From the NCBI RefSeq assembly GCF_009363555.1, contig NZ_CP045372.1, positions 124,001 through 188,000 on the forward strand: DNA of 64,000 nt, in the 5' to 3' direction. The notes beneath the pieces were generated by a model. That model was given only the letters and a program-made list of their open reading frames with translations. It was not told where the DNA came from and ran no database searches. This DNA comes from Sulfitobacter sp. THAF37. GTDB lineage: Bacteria; Pseudomonadota; Alphaproteobacteria; Rhodobacterales; Rhodobacteraceae. Shown here in pieces: positions 37,073-44,718 of the stretch (position 1 is its first letter; every line of letters begins with the position of its first letter). The position numbers and the translations under genes were made by a program.

Positions 37073-38358
37073 GCCCGCTTCTGATCCTGTGCATCGCCTT
37101 TGTCGTGCTGACCGTCATCGGCGTGCCGCTGTTCGCGGCCGTGGGCCTGACCACCGCGCTGGCGCTGTTTCTGATCGACATCCCCTACACGCTGATGGCG
37201 CAGACGGGCTATTCCAGCCTCACCCCCTTTCCGCTGCTGACCATCCCGCTCTTCGTGCTGGCGGGCCGCCTGATGGAGGTGGGCGGCATGGCCACGCGGA
37301 TGATCGGGATCGCCACCAATCTGGTCGGGGCCTACCGCGGCTCCATGGGGCTGGTTACGGTTTTCGCCTGCATGCTCTTTGCCGCACTCTCAGGCTCCGG
37401 CCCCGCCACCACGGCGGCCATCGGTTCGGTCACTGTGCCCGCGATGAAAAAGGAAGGCTACGACGTGCCCTTCGCCGCGTCGATCACCGCAAGTGCCGGC
37501 GCGCTCGGCAGCCTGATCCCGCCGTCGAACCTGATGATCATCTACGGGCTGGTGTCCGAAACCTCGATCCCGCGGCTGTTTCTGGCCGGGATCGTGCCGG
37601 GCATCGTCGTCACCCTGCTGCTGATGCTGACCACCTATATCATCGCGCGCAAGCGCGGCTACGGCGGCGACGGGGCCGCGTTTTCCTGGGGCCCGTTCCT
37701 GCGCGCCTGCTGGGACGGCAAATGGTCCATCGGCGCGCCGGTGCTGATCCTGGGCGGCATCTATGGCGGTATCTTCACCCCCACCGAGGCGGCGGGCGTG
37801 GCGGTGTTCTATGCCCTGTTCGTGGGTCTTGTCGTCTACCGCGAACTCACCCTTGCCAAACTGATCGAGGCGCTGAAATTCACCGCCCTGCTGACCGGCA
37901 TCCTGATCCTGATCACGCCGACGCTGGCCTTCGGGCAGCTCACCGCGTTCTACGACATCCCGACAGCGGTACAGAACGGGATCACCGCGCTGACGGAAAA
38001 CCGCGTTCTGGTGCTGCTGCTGATCGGGGTGTTCTACATCTTCATCGGCACCTTCATGGAGTCGCTGGCCCAGATCGTGCTGTTCACCGCCGTCTTCCTG
38101 CCGCTGGCGACGTCGCTGGGCATCGACCCGGTGATGTTCGGCATCTTCACCGTCATCACCTGCGAGATCGGCTTTCTCACCCCGCCACTGGGCGCGAACC
38201 TGACGGTGGCCGCGCGGATCTCGGGCATCTCGATCGAGCGGATCTCGGTCGCCGTGCTGCCCTTTATCGGGGCCTATATCATCGGGATGCTGATCCTGAT
38301 CCTGGTGCCCGACCTGACCACCTTCCTGCCGGACCTGATCTACGGCCCGTCCAGATAG
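37069..38358 (+). CDS. dctM: TRAP transporter large permease subunit
   Basis: A 429-residue integral membrane protein with 12 or so hydrophobic segments, typical of DctM. Family signatures include FAALSGSGPATTAAIGSVTVP near residue 103 (shown in part) and PPSNLMIIYG near 150. The start is a GTG overlapping the dctQ stop by four bases (GTGA). A frame open further upstream overlaps dctQ and is not used. It ends 15 bases before the amidohydrolase start, so all four genes should be one transcript. Confidence 0.9.
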   Translation: MSPLLILCIAFVVLTVIGVPLFAAVGLTTALALFLIDIPYTLMAQTGYSSLTPFPLLTIPLFVLAGRLMEVGGMATRMIGIATNLVGAYRGSMGLVTVFACMLFAALSGSGPATTAAIGSVTVPAMKKEGYDVPFAASITASAGALGSLIPPSNLMIIYGLVSETSIPRLFLAGIVPGIVVTLLLMLTTYIIARKRGYGGDGAAFSWGPFLRACWDGKWSIGAPVLILGGIYGGIFTPTEAAGVAVFYALFVGLVVYRELTLAKLIEALKFTALLTGILILITPTLAFGQLTAFYDIPTAVQNGITALTENRVLVLLLIGVFYIFIGTFMESLAQIVLFTAVFLPLATSLGIDPVMFGIFTVITCEIGFLTPPLGANLTVAARISGISIERISVAVLPFIGAYIIGMLILILVPDLTTFLPDLIYGPSR

Positions 38359-38373
38359 GCAAAGGAAACCGCG

Positions 38374-39972
38374 ATGTTCGACACCATTCTCCGGGGCGGC
38401 ACCGTCATCGACGGCACCGGGCGACCCGGCTTCACCGGCGATGTGGGCATCACCCGCGGCAGGATCGTCGAGGTCGGCGACCTTGCCGCCGCCGGGGCCG
38501 CCAACGTGATCGACGTCTCCGGCCTGACGGTCGCGCCGGGGTTCATCGACATGCACACCCACTCTGACTTCACCCTGATCGCGGATGGCCGCGCGGAAAG
38601 CCAGGTGCACCAGGGCGTGACAACCGAAGTCGTCGGCCAATGCGGGATCAGCTGTGCGCCGGTCTGCACCCACGACGCGATCAAGTCGGTCTCGCCGTGG
38701 TACACCGACGGCCCCCATCGCGCCGACTGGCGCAGCTTTGGCGACTACCTCGATGCGCTCGAACACACGGACCTCGGCGTCAACGTGATGGCGTTTGTCG
38801 GCCACGGCACCATCCACCGCGCGGTCCTGGGCGACCAGCTGCGCGCGGGCGAGCCGGACGAGATTGCCCGGATGGCCCGCATGGTGGACCAGGCGATGGA
38901 TGAAGGCGCGGGCGGCTTTTCCACCGGGCTTGAGTACTGGCCCGGCATCCTGGCCTCCCCCGAACATCTGGTGCCGATGTGCGAGGTCGCGGCCAAGCGC
39001 GGCAGGCTCTACGCCACCCATGTGCGCAACCGCGACACCGAATACGACCTCGGCTTTGCCGAGGCGATCTCGACCGCCCGCCAGTCCGGCGCGCGACTGC
39101 AGATCTCGCACATCCAGCCCAAGTTCGGCGCCCCCCGTCACGCCATGGAACACACGCTGGACATGATCGACGTCGCCCGCCGCCATGACGTCGACATCGC
39201 CTTTGACGTGATCCCGCATGACTGGAACCACACGCTGATGGCCGCGATCCTGCCGAAATGGGCACAGGAAGGCGGCCACGCCGCCCTGATGCAACGCCTC
39301 AGGGACCCCGAGGCCCGCGACAGGATCAAGGCCAACCCAAAGCCGATGTGGCTGATCGTCAAGGCACGCAAATGGCAGGACGTGGTCTTGCTGAACGCGA
39401 CCGAGAACAAGGACCTGGTCGGCGCCGACTTTGCCGAAATCGGCCGGATGCGCGGCGTCGACCCCTACGATGCCGTGCTCGACATCCTGCTCGAGGAGGG
39501 CGACAATCTGTCCGGCGCGATCTGGTCGTCGAAATCCTTCAAGGACGACGATGTGGACCTCTGCCTGTCCCAGCCGGAATGCGCCGTGATCTCGGACACC
39601 GTCGCCGTCGCCAACGAAGGCATTCTCAAGGACCACGTCGGATCCCTTTCAGGCTACGGCTGGGCCGCGCGGTTCCTGCAATACTACGTGCGCGACCGCA
39701 AAGTTCTGGGGCTGGAGGCCGGTGTGCAAAAGATCACATCGATTCCCGCCCGGCGCCTGGGGCTGACGGACCGCGGCAGCCTGCTGCCCGGCTACACCGC
39801 CGATGTCTGCGTCTTCGACCCCGCGACGATCACCAGCAACGCCACATCGCGCAACCTGCGCCGCTATGCCAGCGGCATCGCCCATGTCCTGGTCAATGGC
39901 CAGCTGTCCATGCACAACGGCGCGCGCACCTCGGTCAACGCAGGTCAGGTGCTGCGCGACTTTGCCGCCTGA
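38374..39972 (+). CDS. D-aminoacylase / N-acyl-D-amino-acid deacylase family amidohydrolase
   Basis: A 532-residue metal-dependent amidohydrolase. The metal motif is GFIDMHTHSDFTLI near residue 60, followed by the conserved cysteine in GQCGISCAP. Later ligands are ATHVRNRD and QISHIQPKFG. The C-terminal SDTVAVANEG carries the catalytic aspartate. The family removes acyl groups from N-acyl-D-amino acids or opens related cyclic amides. ISHIQ replaces the more usual ISHxK, which may alter specificity. It follows the TRAP genes by 15 bases, so the transporter probably imports its substrate. No signal peptide is seen, so it acts in the cytoplasm. Confidence 0.85.
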   Translation: MFDTILRGGTVIDGTGRPGFTGDVGITRGRIVEVGDLAAAGAANVIDVSGLTVAPGFIDMHTHSDFTLIADGRAESQVHQGVTTEVVGQCGISCAPVCTHDAIKSVSPWYTDGPHRADWRSFGDYLDALEHTDLGVNVMAFVGHGTIHRAVLGDQLRAGEPDEIARMARMVDQAMDEGAGGFSTGLEYWPGILASPEHLVPMCEVAAKRGRLYATHVRNRDTEYDLGFAEAISTARQSGARLQISHIQPKFGAPRHAMEHTLDMIDVARRHDVDIAFDVIPHDWNHTLMAAILPKWAQEGGHAALMQRLRDPEARDRIKANPKPMWLIVKARKWQDVVLLNATENKDLVGADFAEIGRMRGVDPYDAVLDILLEEGDNLSGAIWSSKSFKDDDVDLCLSQPECAVISDTVAVANEGILKDHVGSLSGYGWAARFLQYYVRDRKVLGLEAGVQKITSIPARRLGLTDRGSLLPGYTADVCVFDPATITSNATSRNLRRYASGIAHVLVNGQLSMHNGARTSVNAGQVLRDFAA

Positions 39973-40002
39973 CGGGGCCGGTCGGCAAAGCCGCCGGGCC
40001 GG

Positions 40003-40383
40003 TCAGCCCTCTTCGGTCGGGCCGCCCGCCTCTTTCCAGCCGGGAAAGCCGCCGATGTTGGTGACATTGGTATAGCCCATCGTCTGCAGGGTCTTGCCCG
40101 CCAGGGCCGCCTGCCCGCCCGCACCGCAGATCAGGTAGATCTCGGCGTCCTTCTTCAGCACGGGGTTGTAGAATTGCTCCATCGCGGGATCGGCGCGGAA
40201 TTCGATCATGCCGCGCGGAATCCGCTGCGCGCCCTTGATGGTTCCGCTTTTTGCAATGTCGCCGCTGTCGCGCACATCGACAAAGACACCGTCGCCTTTG
40301 GCATGTTTGGCAATCGCATCCTCCGCGCTCATCTTCGGCACAGTCGCGTTGGCGTCATCGAGATAGTCTTTTGCGGATTTCAT
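40003..40383 (-). CDS. Rhodanese-like domain protein
   Basis: A 126-residue single-domain rhodanese. The active-site loop is LICGAGGQAALAG with Cys near residue 86, and the CH2A-like motif VFVDVRDSGDI is near 33. It could transfer sulfur or bind persulfide. The loop CGAGGQA is longer and more flexible than the classical CRxGxR, so true thiosulfate sulfurtransferase activity is uncertain. It is convergent with the D-aminoacylase gene and stands 69 bases downstream of cmk on the same strand, in the place where rpsA is usually found. Confidence 0.82.
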   Translation of the reverse strand: MKSAKDYLDDANATVPKMSAEDAIAKHAKGDGVFVDVRDSGDIAKSGTIKGAQRIPRGMIEFRADPAMEQFYNPVLKKDAEIYLICGAGGQAALAGKTLQTMGYTNVTNIGGFPGWKEAGGPTEEG

Positions 40384-40452
40384 TGAGGCTCTCCTTGCTT
40401 GGCTCGGCCCTCAGATAGCCCGGTTCCGGCCCAAGGCCAGCCCTGCGCGTCC

Positions 40453-41079
40453 TCAGCCCTGCGCGGCCAGCTTCGCGTCGATCAGGGCGACAGCCGCCGC
40501 CACCGCCGCGTCGATCGCCATCTCCGTGGTGTCGATCTGCACCGCGTCCCGGGCCGGCCGCAGCGGCGCATCCGCCCGCCCCATGTCACGCGCATCCCGC
40601 GCCTCGACATCCGCCAGCACCGCCTCGAAGGTGGTATCGACCCCCTTGCCCTGCAACTCCGCGAACCGACGGCGCGCGCGCACGTCAGCCCGGGCGATCA
40701 CGAACATCTTCACCTGCGCATCCGGGCAGATCACCGTCCCGATGTCACGCCCGTCCAGCACCGCGCCCCCGGCCCGCGCGGCAAAGCTGCGCTGAAAGTC
40801 CACCAGCAGCGCCCGCACCTCGGGCATCGCGGCCACCCGGCTCGCCGCCTGGGCAACCTCGGGCAACCGCAGGCGGTCATCCTCCAGATCCGAGGGCACC
40901 AGCGCCCGCGCCGCCGCCTCGGGCAATGCGCCATCCAGCACCTTCGCCCCCACCGCGCGGTACAGCAGCCCGGTGTCGAGATGGGCAAAGCCGAAATGCC
41001 GTGCCACCGCCTTGGAAATCGTTCCCTTCCCGGAAGCTGCCGGTCCGTCGACCGCCACTGTGAACCCATTCACCTTCAT
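40453..41079 (-). CDS. cmk: Cytidylate kinase
   Basis: A 208-residue NMP kinase converting CMP and dCMP to the diphosphates with ATP. The P-loop is [12 protein letters not shown] near residue 11, and the CMP-binding [12 protein letters not shown] segment follows near 125. The ATG at 41079 overlaps the aroA stop (ATGA), the usual aroA-cmk arrangement in alphaproteobacteria. The frame extends upstream into aroA but lacks any kinase feature there. Confidence 0.93.
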   Translation of the reverse strand: MKVNGFTVAVDGPAASGKGTISKAVARHFGFAHLDTGLLYRAVGAKVLDGALPEAAARALVPSDLEDDRLRLPEVAQAASRVAAMPEVRALLVDFQRSFAARAGGAVLDGRDIGTVICPDAQVKMFVIARADVRARRRFAELQGKGVDTTFEAVLADVEARDARDMGRADAPLRPARDAVQIDTTEMAIDAAVAAAVALIDAKLAAQG

Positions 41080-42428
41080 TCTGCCCCCCGGTCGATCCGC
41101 GCACCCAAGGCCCGCATCAAAGGCTCGAAAACCGGAAAGGACGTGGCGATGGGCCCGCCATCGTCCACCGCCACCGGCGCGGTCGCGGCCATCCCCAGAA
41201 TCAGAAACGACATGGCGATCCGGTGATCCAGATGGGTGGCACAGGTGGCCCCGCCCGGCACCTGGCCATGCCCCCGCCCCGTGACAACCCACCAGTCCGG
41301 CCCTTCCTCCACCTCGACCCCGTTGGCGCGCAGCCCCGTGGCCATCGCGTCGATCCGGTCACTCTCCTTGACCCGCAATTCCCTGACCCCGCGCATCTCC
41401 GTCCGGCCTTCGGCAAATGCCGCAACCACCGACAACACGGGATATTCGTCGATCATGCTCGCCGCGCGTTCCGGCGGCACCGCGATCCCGCGCAACTCAG
41501 GCGAGAACCGCGCGCGCAGGTCCGCCACCGGCTCGCCGCCCTCCTCGCGTTCGTTCTCATAGGTCAGGTCCGCGCCCATCTCGCGCAGCGTGGTGAACAA
41601 CCCCGCCCGCGTCGGGTTCAGCCCGATCCCCGGGACCAGCACATCGGACCCCGGCACGATAAGCGCCGCACAGACCGGAAAGGCCGCCGAAGACGGATCG
41701 CGCGGCACCTCGATGCGCTGCGGTATGAGCTCGGGCTGCCCGGTCAGGGTGATCACCCGCCCCTCCGCCGTCTCCTCCACGGCAACCTCGGCGCCAAAGC
41801 CCGCCAGCATCCGCTCCGTATGATCGCGGGTCGCCTCCGCCTCGATCACCACGGTCTGCCCCGGCGCGTTCAACCCCGCCAGCAGCACGGCGGATTTCAC
41901 CTGCGCCGAAGGCACCGGCACGGCGTAACGCACCGGCACCGGCTCAACCGCGCCCACCAACGTCATCGGCAGACGCCCGCCCGCGCGCCCCACCGCCTGA
42001 CAGCCGAACAACGCCAGCGGGTCTGTCACCCGCGCCATCGGACGGCCATTCAGACTGGCATCCCCGGTAAAGGTCGCAACAATCGGAGAAGTCGCCATCG
42101 CCCCCATGATCAGCCGCACCCCGGTGCCGGAATTGCCGCAGTCGATCACCGTCTCCGGCTCGGCGAAACCGCCCACGCCGACGCCATGCACCGACCACTT
42201 GCCGCCACCGTGATCAGTCACCTCCGCCCCGAAGGCCCGCATCGCACGGGCGGTGTCCAGCACATCCTGCCCCTCCAGCAGGCCGGTGATCGTGGTCTCG
42301 CCCACCGCCATCGCCCCCAGGATCAACGATCGGTGCGAAATCGACTTGTCGCCGGGCACCTCGGCCGTGCCGGTCAGCGGCCCGCAGGCCTGCGAGGTCA
42401 TCGGAATGGGGTCACCATGGGCTGACAT
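41076..42428 (-). CDS. aroA: 3-phosphoshikimate 1-carboxyvinyltransferase (EPSP synthase)
   Basis: A 450-residue shikimate-pathway enzyme joining shikimate-3-phosphate and phosphoenolpyruvate. The start region [15 protein letters not shown] is near residue 22, and [20 protein letters not shown] and [10 protein letters not shown] follow (shown separately). The overall wording is closest to class II enzymes such as Agrobacterium CP4. The glyphosate-site loop reads [12 protein letters not shown]4 has Ala in place of the second Gly (GNAATG), the change tied to resistance, so this enzyme keeps the sensitive-type glycine. It is translationally coupled to cmk. Confidence 0.93.
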   Translation of the reverse strand: MSAHGDPIPMTSQACGPLTGTAEVPGDKSISHRSLILGAMAVGETTITGLLEGQDVLDTARAMRAFGAEVTDHGGGKWSVHGVGVGGFAEPETVIDCGNSGTGVRLIMGAMATSPIVATFTGDASLNGRPMARVTDPLALFGCQAVGRAGGRLPMTLVGAVEPVPVRYAVPVPSAQVKSAVLLAGLNAPGQTVVIEAEATRDHTERMLAGFGAEVAVEETAEGRVITLTGQPELIPQRIEVPRDPSSAAFPVCAALIVPGSDVLVPGIGLNPTRAGLFTTLREMGADLTYENEREEGGEPVADLRARFSPELRGIAVPPERAASMIDEYPVLSVVAAFAEGRTEMRGVRELRVKESDRIDAMATGLRANGVEVEEGPDWWVVTGRGHGQVPGGATCATHLDHRIAMSFLILGMAATAPVAVDDGGPIATSFPVFEPLMRALGARIDRGAE

Positions 42429-42496
42429 CTGAACGTCCCTAACTGTTTCCGGCGGGTTCTACCCTACCCCCCAGGCAGGGTCCATGCCGGCATCCC

Positions 42497-42522
42497 GCTT
42501 CTTTATGCCGACAAATACTTCA
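42497..42522 (+). repeat. Intergenic motif, copy 1 (GCTTCTTTATGCC...AAATACTTCA)
   Basis: This 26-base segment between trmB and aroA shares GCTTCTTTATGCC and a following AAATAC-TCA with a second copy at 60326-60350. The copies differ by one base in length and three bases in the middle. Both lie in non-coding DNA. It looks like a dispersed intergenic repeat, not a known insertion sequence. Confidence 0.55.
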
Positions 42523-42526
42523 GAGC

Positions 42527-42595
42527 GCGAGACAGCGTCTCGCACCGATTTGGCAGAGCCAAATCAATGAAATCGCGTGCGGGCCGCAGGCCCGC
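42527..42595. repeat. Array of three triloop hairpins in the trmB-aroA gap
   Basis: Three perfect stems follow each other: GCGAGAC-AGC-GTCTCGC (42527-42543), GATTTGGC-AGA-GCCAAATC (42547-42565), and GCGGGCC-GCA-GGCCCGC (42579-42595). Each has a 7- or 8-bp stem and a 3-base loop, but the stem sequences are unrelated. A 10-bp palindrome, ATGCCGGCAT, lies just before the array at 42484-42493. On the coding strand they sit in the trmB 3' region and upstream of aroA. None has a proper T tract. Confidence 0.6.
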
Positions 42596-42613
42596 GCATT
42601 CAGGCCCTCCCGG

Positions 42614-43315
42614 TCAGGCCCGGCGGAACGTCAGATAGTGCGGCCTGCGCCCCTCGCGCAGTGCCTTCCTTTCATAACGGGTGGGCAGCCAGTCGTCCCA
42701 GGGCGCGCGCCAGTCCCCCGGCCTCTCCGCCAGCCAGTCGAACCCGTGCCGCGGCACCTCCTCCAGCGTCTGGCGCACATAATCCTCGATGTCGGTGGCA
42801 ACCCGAAGGATCGCGCCGGGTGCCATCACCCGCGCCAGGGGGGCCAGATGTTCGGCGGTGACGAACCGGCGGCGGTGGTGCCGCGCCTTGGGCCAGGGAT
42901 CGGGATAGAGCAGAAACGCCCGTTCAATCGCCCCCTCGGGCAGCACGTCGAACAGATCGCGCGCGTCGCCCGGATGCACCGCGAGGTTCGTCACCCCCGC
43001 GCGCCGGATCTTGCCCAGCAGCATGGCGACCCCGTTGATATAGGGCTCGCAGCCGATGATCCCGACCTGCGGATTGGCCGCCGCCTGATGCACCAGATGC
43101 TCCCCCCCGCCAAAGCCGATCTCCAGCCATACCGGCCGCCCACCGAACCGCGCGCCCAGGTCCAGGGGGGCCCGCGCCGGGTTCGCCTCCCAGCTGACCG
43201 GACCCGGCGACAGCGCCTCCAGGTCCTCGTCGAGGTAGGTTTTCTGGGACTTCTTCAGCGCCTTGCCCTTGAGGCGGCCATAGAAGTTGCGGCGGGGTCT
43301 GACGGCATCACTCAT
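42614..43315 (-). CDS. trmB: tRNA (guanine-N7)-methyltransferase
   Basis: A 233-residue SAM-dependent enzyme that methylates G46 of tRNA. The SAM-binding motif is LEIGFGGGEHL near residue 64, the FLLYPDPWPKARHHRRRF motif near 134 is the TrmB hallmark, and the C-terminal PTRYERKA marks the end of the fold. The start at 43315 (MSDAVRPRRNFYG) matches family N-termini. An earlier in-frame codon at 43351 sits right after the metK terminator T tract and is unlikely. It follows metK on the same strand. Confidence 0.92.
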   Translation of the reverse strand: MSDAVRPRRNFYGRLKGKALKKSQKTYLDEDLEALSPGPVSWEANPARAPLDLGARFGGRPVWLEIGFGGGEHLVHQAAANPQVGIIGCEPYINGVAMLLGKIRRAGVTNLAVHPGDARDLFDVLPEGAIERAFLLYPDPWPKARHHRRRFVTAEHLAPLARVMAPGAILRVATDIEDYVRQTLEEVPRHGFDWLAERPGDWRAPWDDWLPTRYERKALREGRRPHYLTFRRA

Positions 43316-43354
43316 GCCCCGCGCTTTAGCCGCCCGGAGCGCGGCCCGCAAATG

Positions 43355-43379
43355 AAAAAGCGGCCCCCGAAAGGGCCGC
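43355..43379 (-). terminator. Rho-independent terminator of metK
   Basis: On the minus strand GCGGCCC and GGGCCGC form a perfect 7-bp stem with a six-base loop, followed immediately by TTTTT. It stands 65 bases past the metK stop and 40 bases before the trmB start, so trmB needs readthrough or its own promoter. Confidence 0.8.
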
Positions 43380-43401
43380 CAGATCGTCTGCTGCGCTGCA
43401 C

Positions 43402-43419
43402 CTGTCCCCGCGGGGACAG
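43402..43419. other. 18-bp palindrome in the metK 3' region
   Basis: CTGTCCCCG followed by CGGGGACAG is a perfect dyad; GCA and TGC extend it with a one-base bulge. It lies between the metK stop and the metK terminator. As RNA it would be a very stable hairpin that could shield the message from 3' exonucleases. Confidence 0.5.
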
Positions 43420-43444
43420 TGCGGGCGTTGCGTTCATCTTCGGG

Positions 43445-44626
43445 TCAGACCGCGGCCTTCAGCTTGTCGGCCAGATCGGTACGTTCCCAGCTGAAACCGC
43501 CATCCGCCTCGGTCGCGCGGCCGAAGTGACCGTAGGCGGCGGTGCGGGCGTAGATCGGCTTGTTCAGCTCCAGCTGCTCGCGGATGCCGCGAGGCGTCAG
43601 GCTCATGACCGAGCGAATCGCCTTTTCCACCGCCGCGTCCTCGACCTCACCGGTGCCGTGGGTATCGCAGTAGATCGACAGCGGTTCGCTGACGCCGATC
43701 GCATAGGACAGCTGGATGGTGCATTTCGACGCCATGCCGGAGGCCACCACGTTCTTCGCAAGGTAACGCGCGGCATAGGCTGCGGACCGGTCCACCTTGG
43801 TCGGATCCTTGCCCGAAAACGCGCCGCCGCCATGCGGAGCGGCACCGCCATAGGTGTCCACGATGATCTTCCGGCCGGTCAGGCCCGCATCGCCGTCAGG
43901 CCCCCCGATCACGAAGACGCCCGTGGGGTTCACGTGCCACACGGTGTCATCGCGGATCCAGCCGTCGGGGAGCACGTCGCGGATATAGGGTTCCACGATG
44001 GCGCGGATGTCGGCGCTGGTCTGGCTTTCGCTCTCATGCTGGGTGGACAGCACGATAGAGCTCACGCCCACCGGCTTGCCATTTTCATAGACCACCGACA
44101 GCTGGCTCTTGGCGTCCGGGCGCAGGGTCGGCTCGGTGCCGTCCTTGCGGACCTCGGCCAGCCGGCGCAGGATGGCGTGGGCGTAGTGGATCGGCGCCGG
44201 CATCAGCTCGGGCGTCTCGTCGGTGGCAAAGCCGAACATGATGCCCTGGTCGCCCGCGCCCTCGTCCTTGTTGTCGGCCGCGTTCACGCCCTGGGCGATA
44301 TGCGCGGACTGCGGGTGCAGCAGGTTGGTGATCTCGCAGGTGGCGTGGTGGAACTCGTCCTGCTCATAGCCGATGTCCTTGATACAGGCGCGGGCGATGC
44401 CCTCGACCTTTTCAAGGTAGCTGTCCAGCTTGGACTTGTCGGACAGTCCGACCTCGCCCCCGATGACCACGCGATTGGTGGTGGCAAAGGTTTCCGCCGC
44501 AACGCGCGCCTCGGGTTCTTCCGCGATGAAAGCGTCGAGGATCGCGTCGGAAATCCGGTCGCAGACCTTATCGGGGTGGCCCTCGGATACGGATTCCGAG
44601 GTGAAGGTATAGTTCTGTCGGGACAT
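43445..44626 (-). CDS. metK: S-adenosylmethionine synthetase
   Basis: A 393-residue enzyme making SAM from methionine and ATP. The N-terminal [20 protein letters not shown] region and the hexapeptide-like [19 protein letters not shown] region (both shown in part) are the two MetK signatures. The ATG at 44626 is used because it lies seven bases past GGAGCA, the 3' end of a SAM/SAH riboswitch. An in-frame GTG at 44656 would put the start inside the riboswitch stem. Expression is therefore expected to fall when SAM is plentiful. Confidence 0.95.
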   Translation of the reverse strand: MSRQNYTFTSESVSEGHPDKVCDRISDAILDAFIAEEPEARVAAETFATTNRVVIGGEVGLSDKSKLDSYLEKVEGIARACIKDIGYEQDEFHHATCEITNLLHPQSAHIAQGVNAADNKDEGAGDQGIMFGFATDETPELMPAPIHYAHAILRRLAEVRKDGTEPTLRPDAKSQLSVVYENGKPVGVSSIVLSTQHESESQTSADIRAIVEPYIRDVLPDGWIRDDTVWHVNPTGVFVIGGPDGDAGLTGRKIIVDTYGGAAPHGGGAFSGKDPTKVDRSAAYAARYLAKNVVASGMASKCTIQLSYAIGVSEPLSIYCDTHGTGEVEDAAVEKAIRSVMSLTPRGIREQLELNKPIYARTAAYGHFGRATEADGGFSWERTDLADKLKAAV

Positions 44627-44630
44627 GTCG

Positions 44631-44676
44631 TGCTCCAAATGAAATACAGACGCCACGTCAGGAAGCCGTTGTGGCG
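44631..44676 (-). promoter_or_regulatory. SAM/SAH riboswitch in the metK leader
   Basis: On the minus strand stem P1 pairs CGCCAC with GTGGCG around the loop AACGGCTTCCTGA, and TTTGGAGCA follows 13 bases later. The loop GCTTCC can pair with GGAGC to form a pseudoknot. CAACGGCTTCCTG and TGGAGCA are the signature segments of the SAM/SAH class, known from Rhodobacterales in front of metK. GGAG is also the ribosome site of metK, so ligand binding should block translation. Confidence 0.9.
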
Positions 44677-44718
44677 CGATTTCGCTGGCTTATCGGGGCA
44701 TTGCGCCAAGGTCAATCG

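Noticed and set aside
37390..39636. Long minus-strand open frame of about 748 codons
   Set aside because: Antisense to dctM and the D-aminoacylase gene, which both have clear motifs on the other strand.
44627..44656. Ten-residue N-terminal extension of MetK
   Set aside because: Its GTG lies in the P1 stem of the SAM/SAH riboswitch, and the proper ATG follows GGAG.
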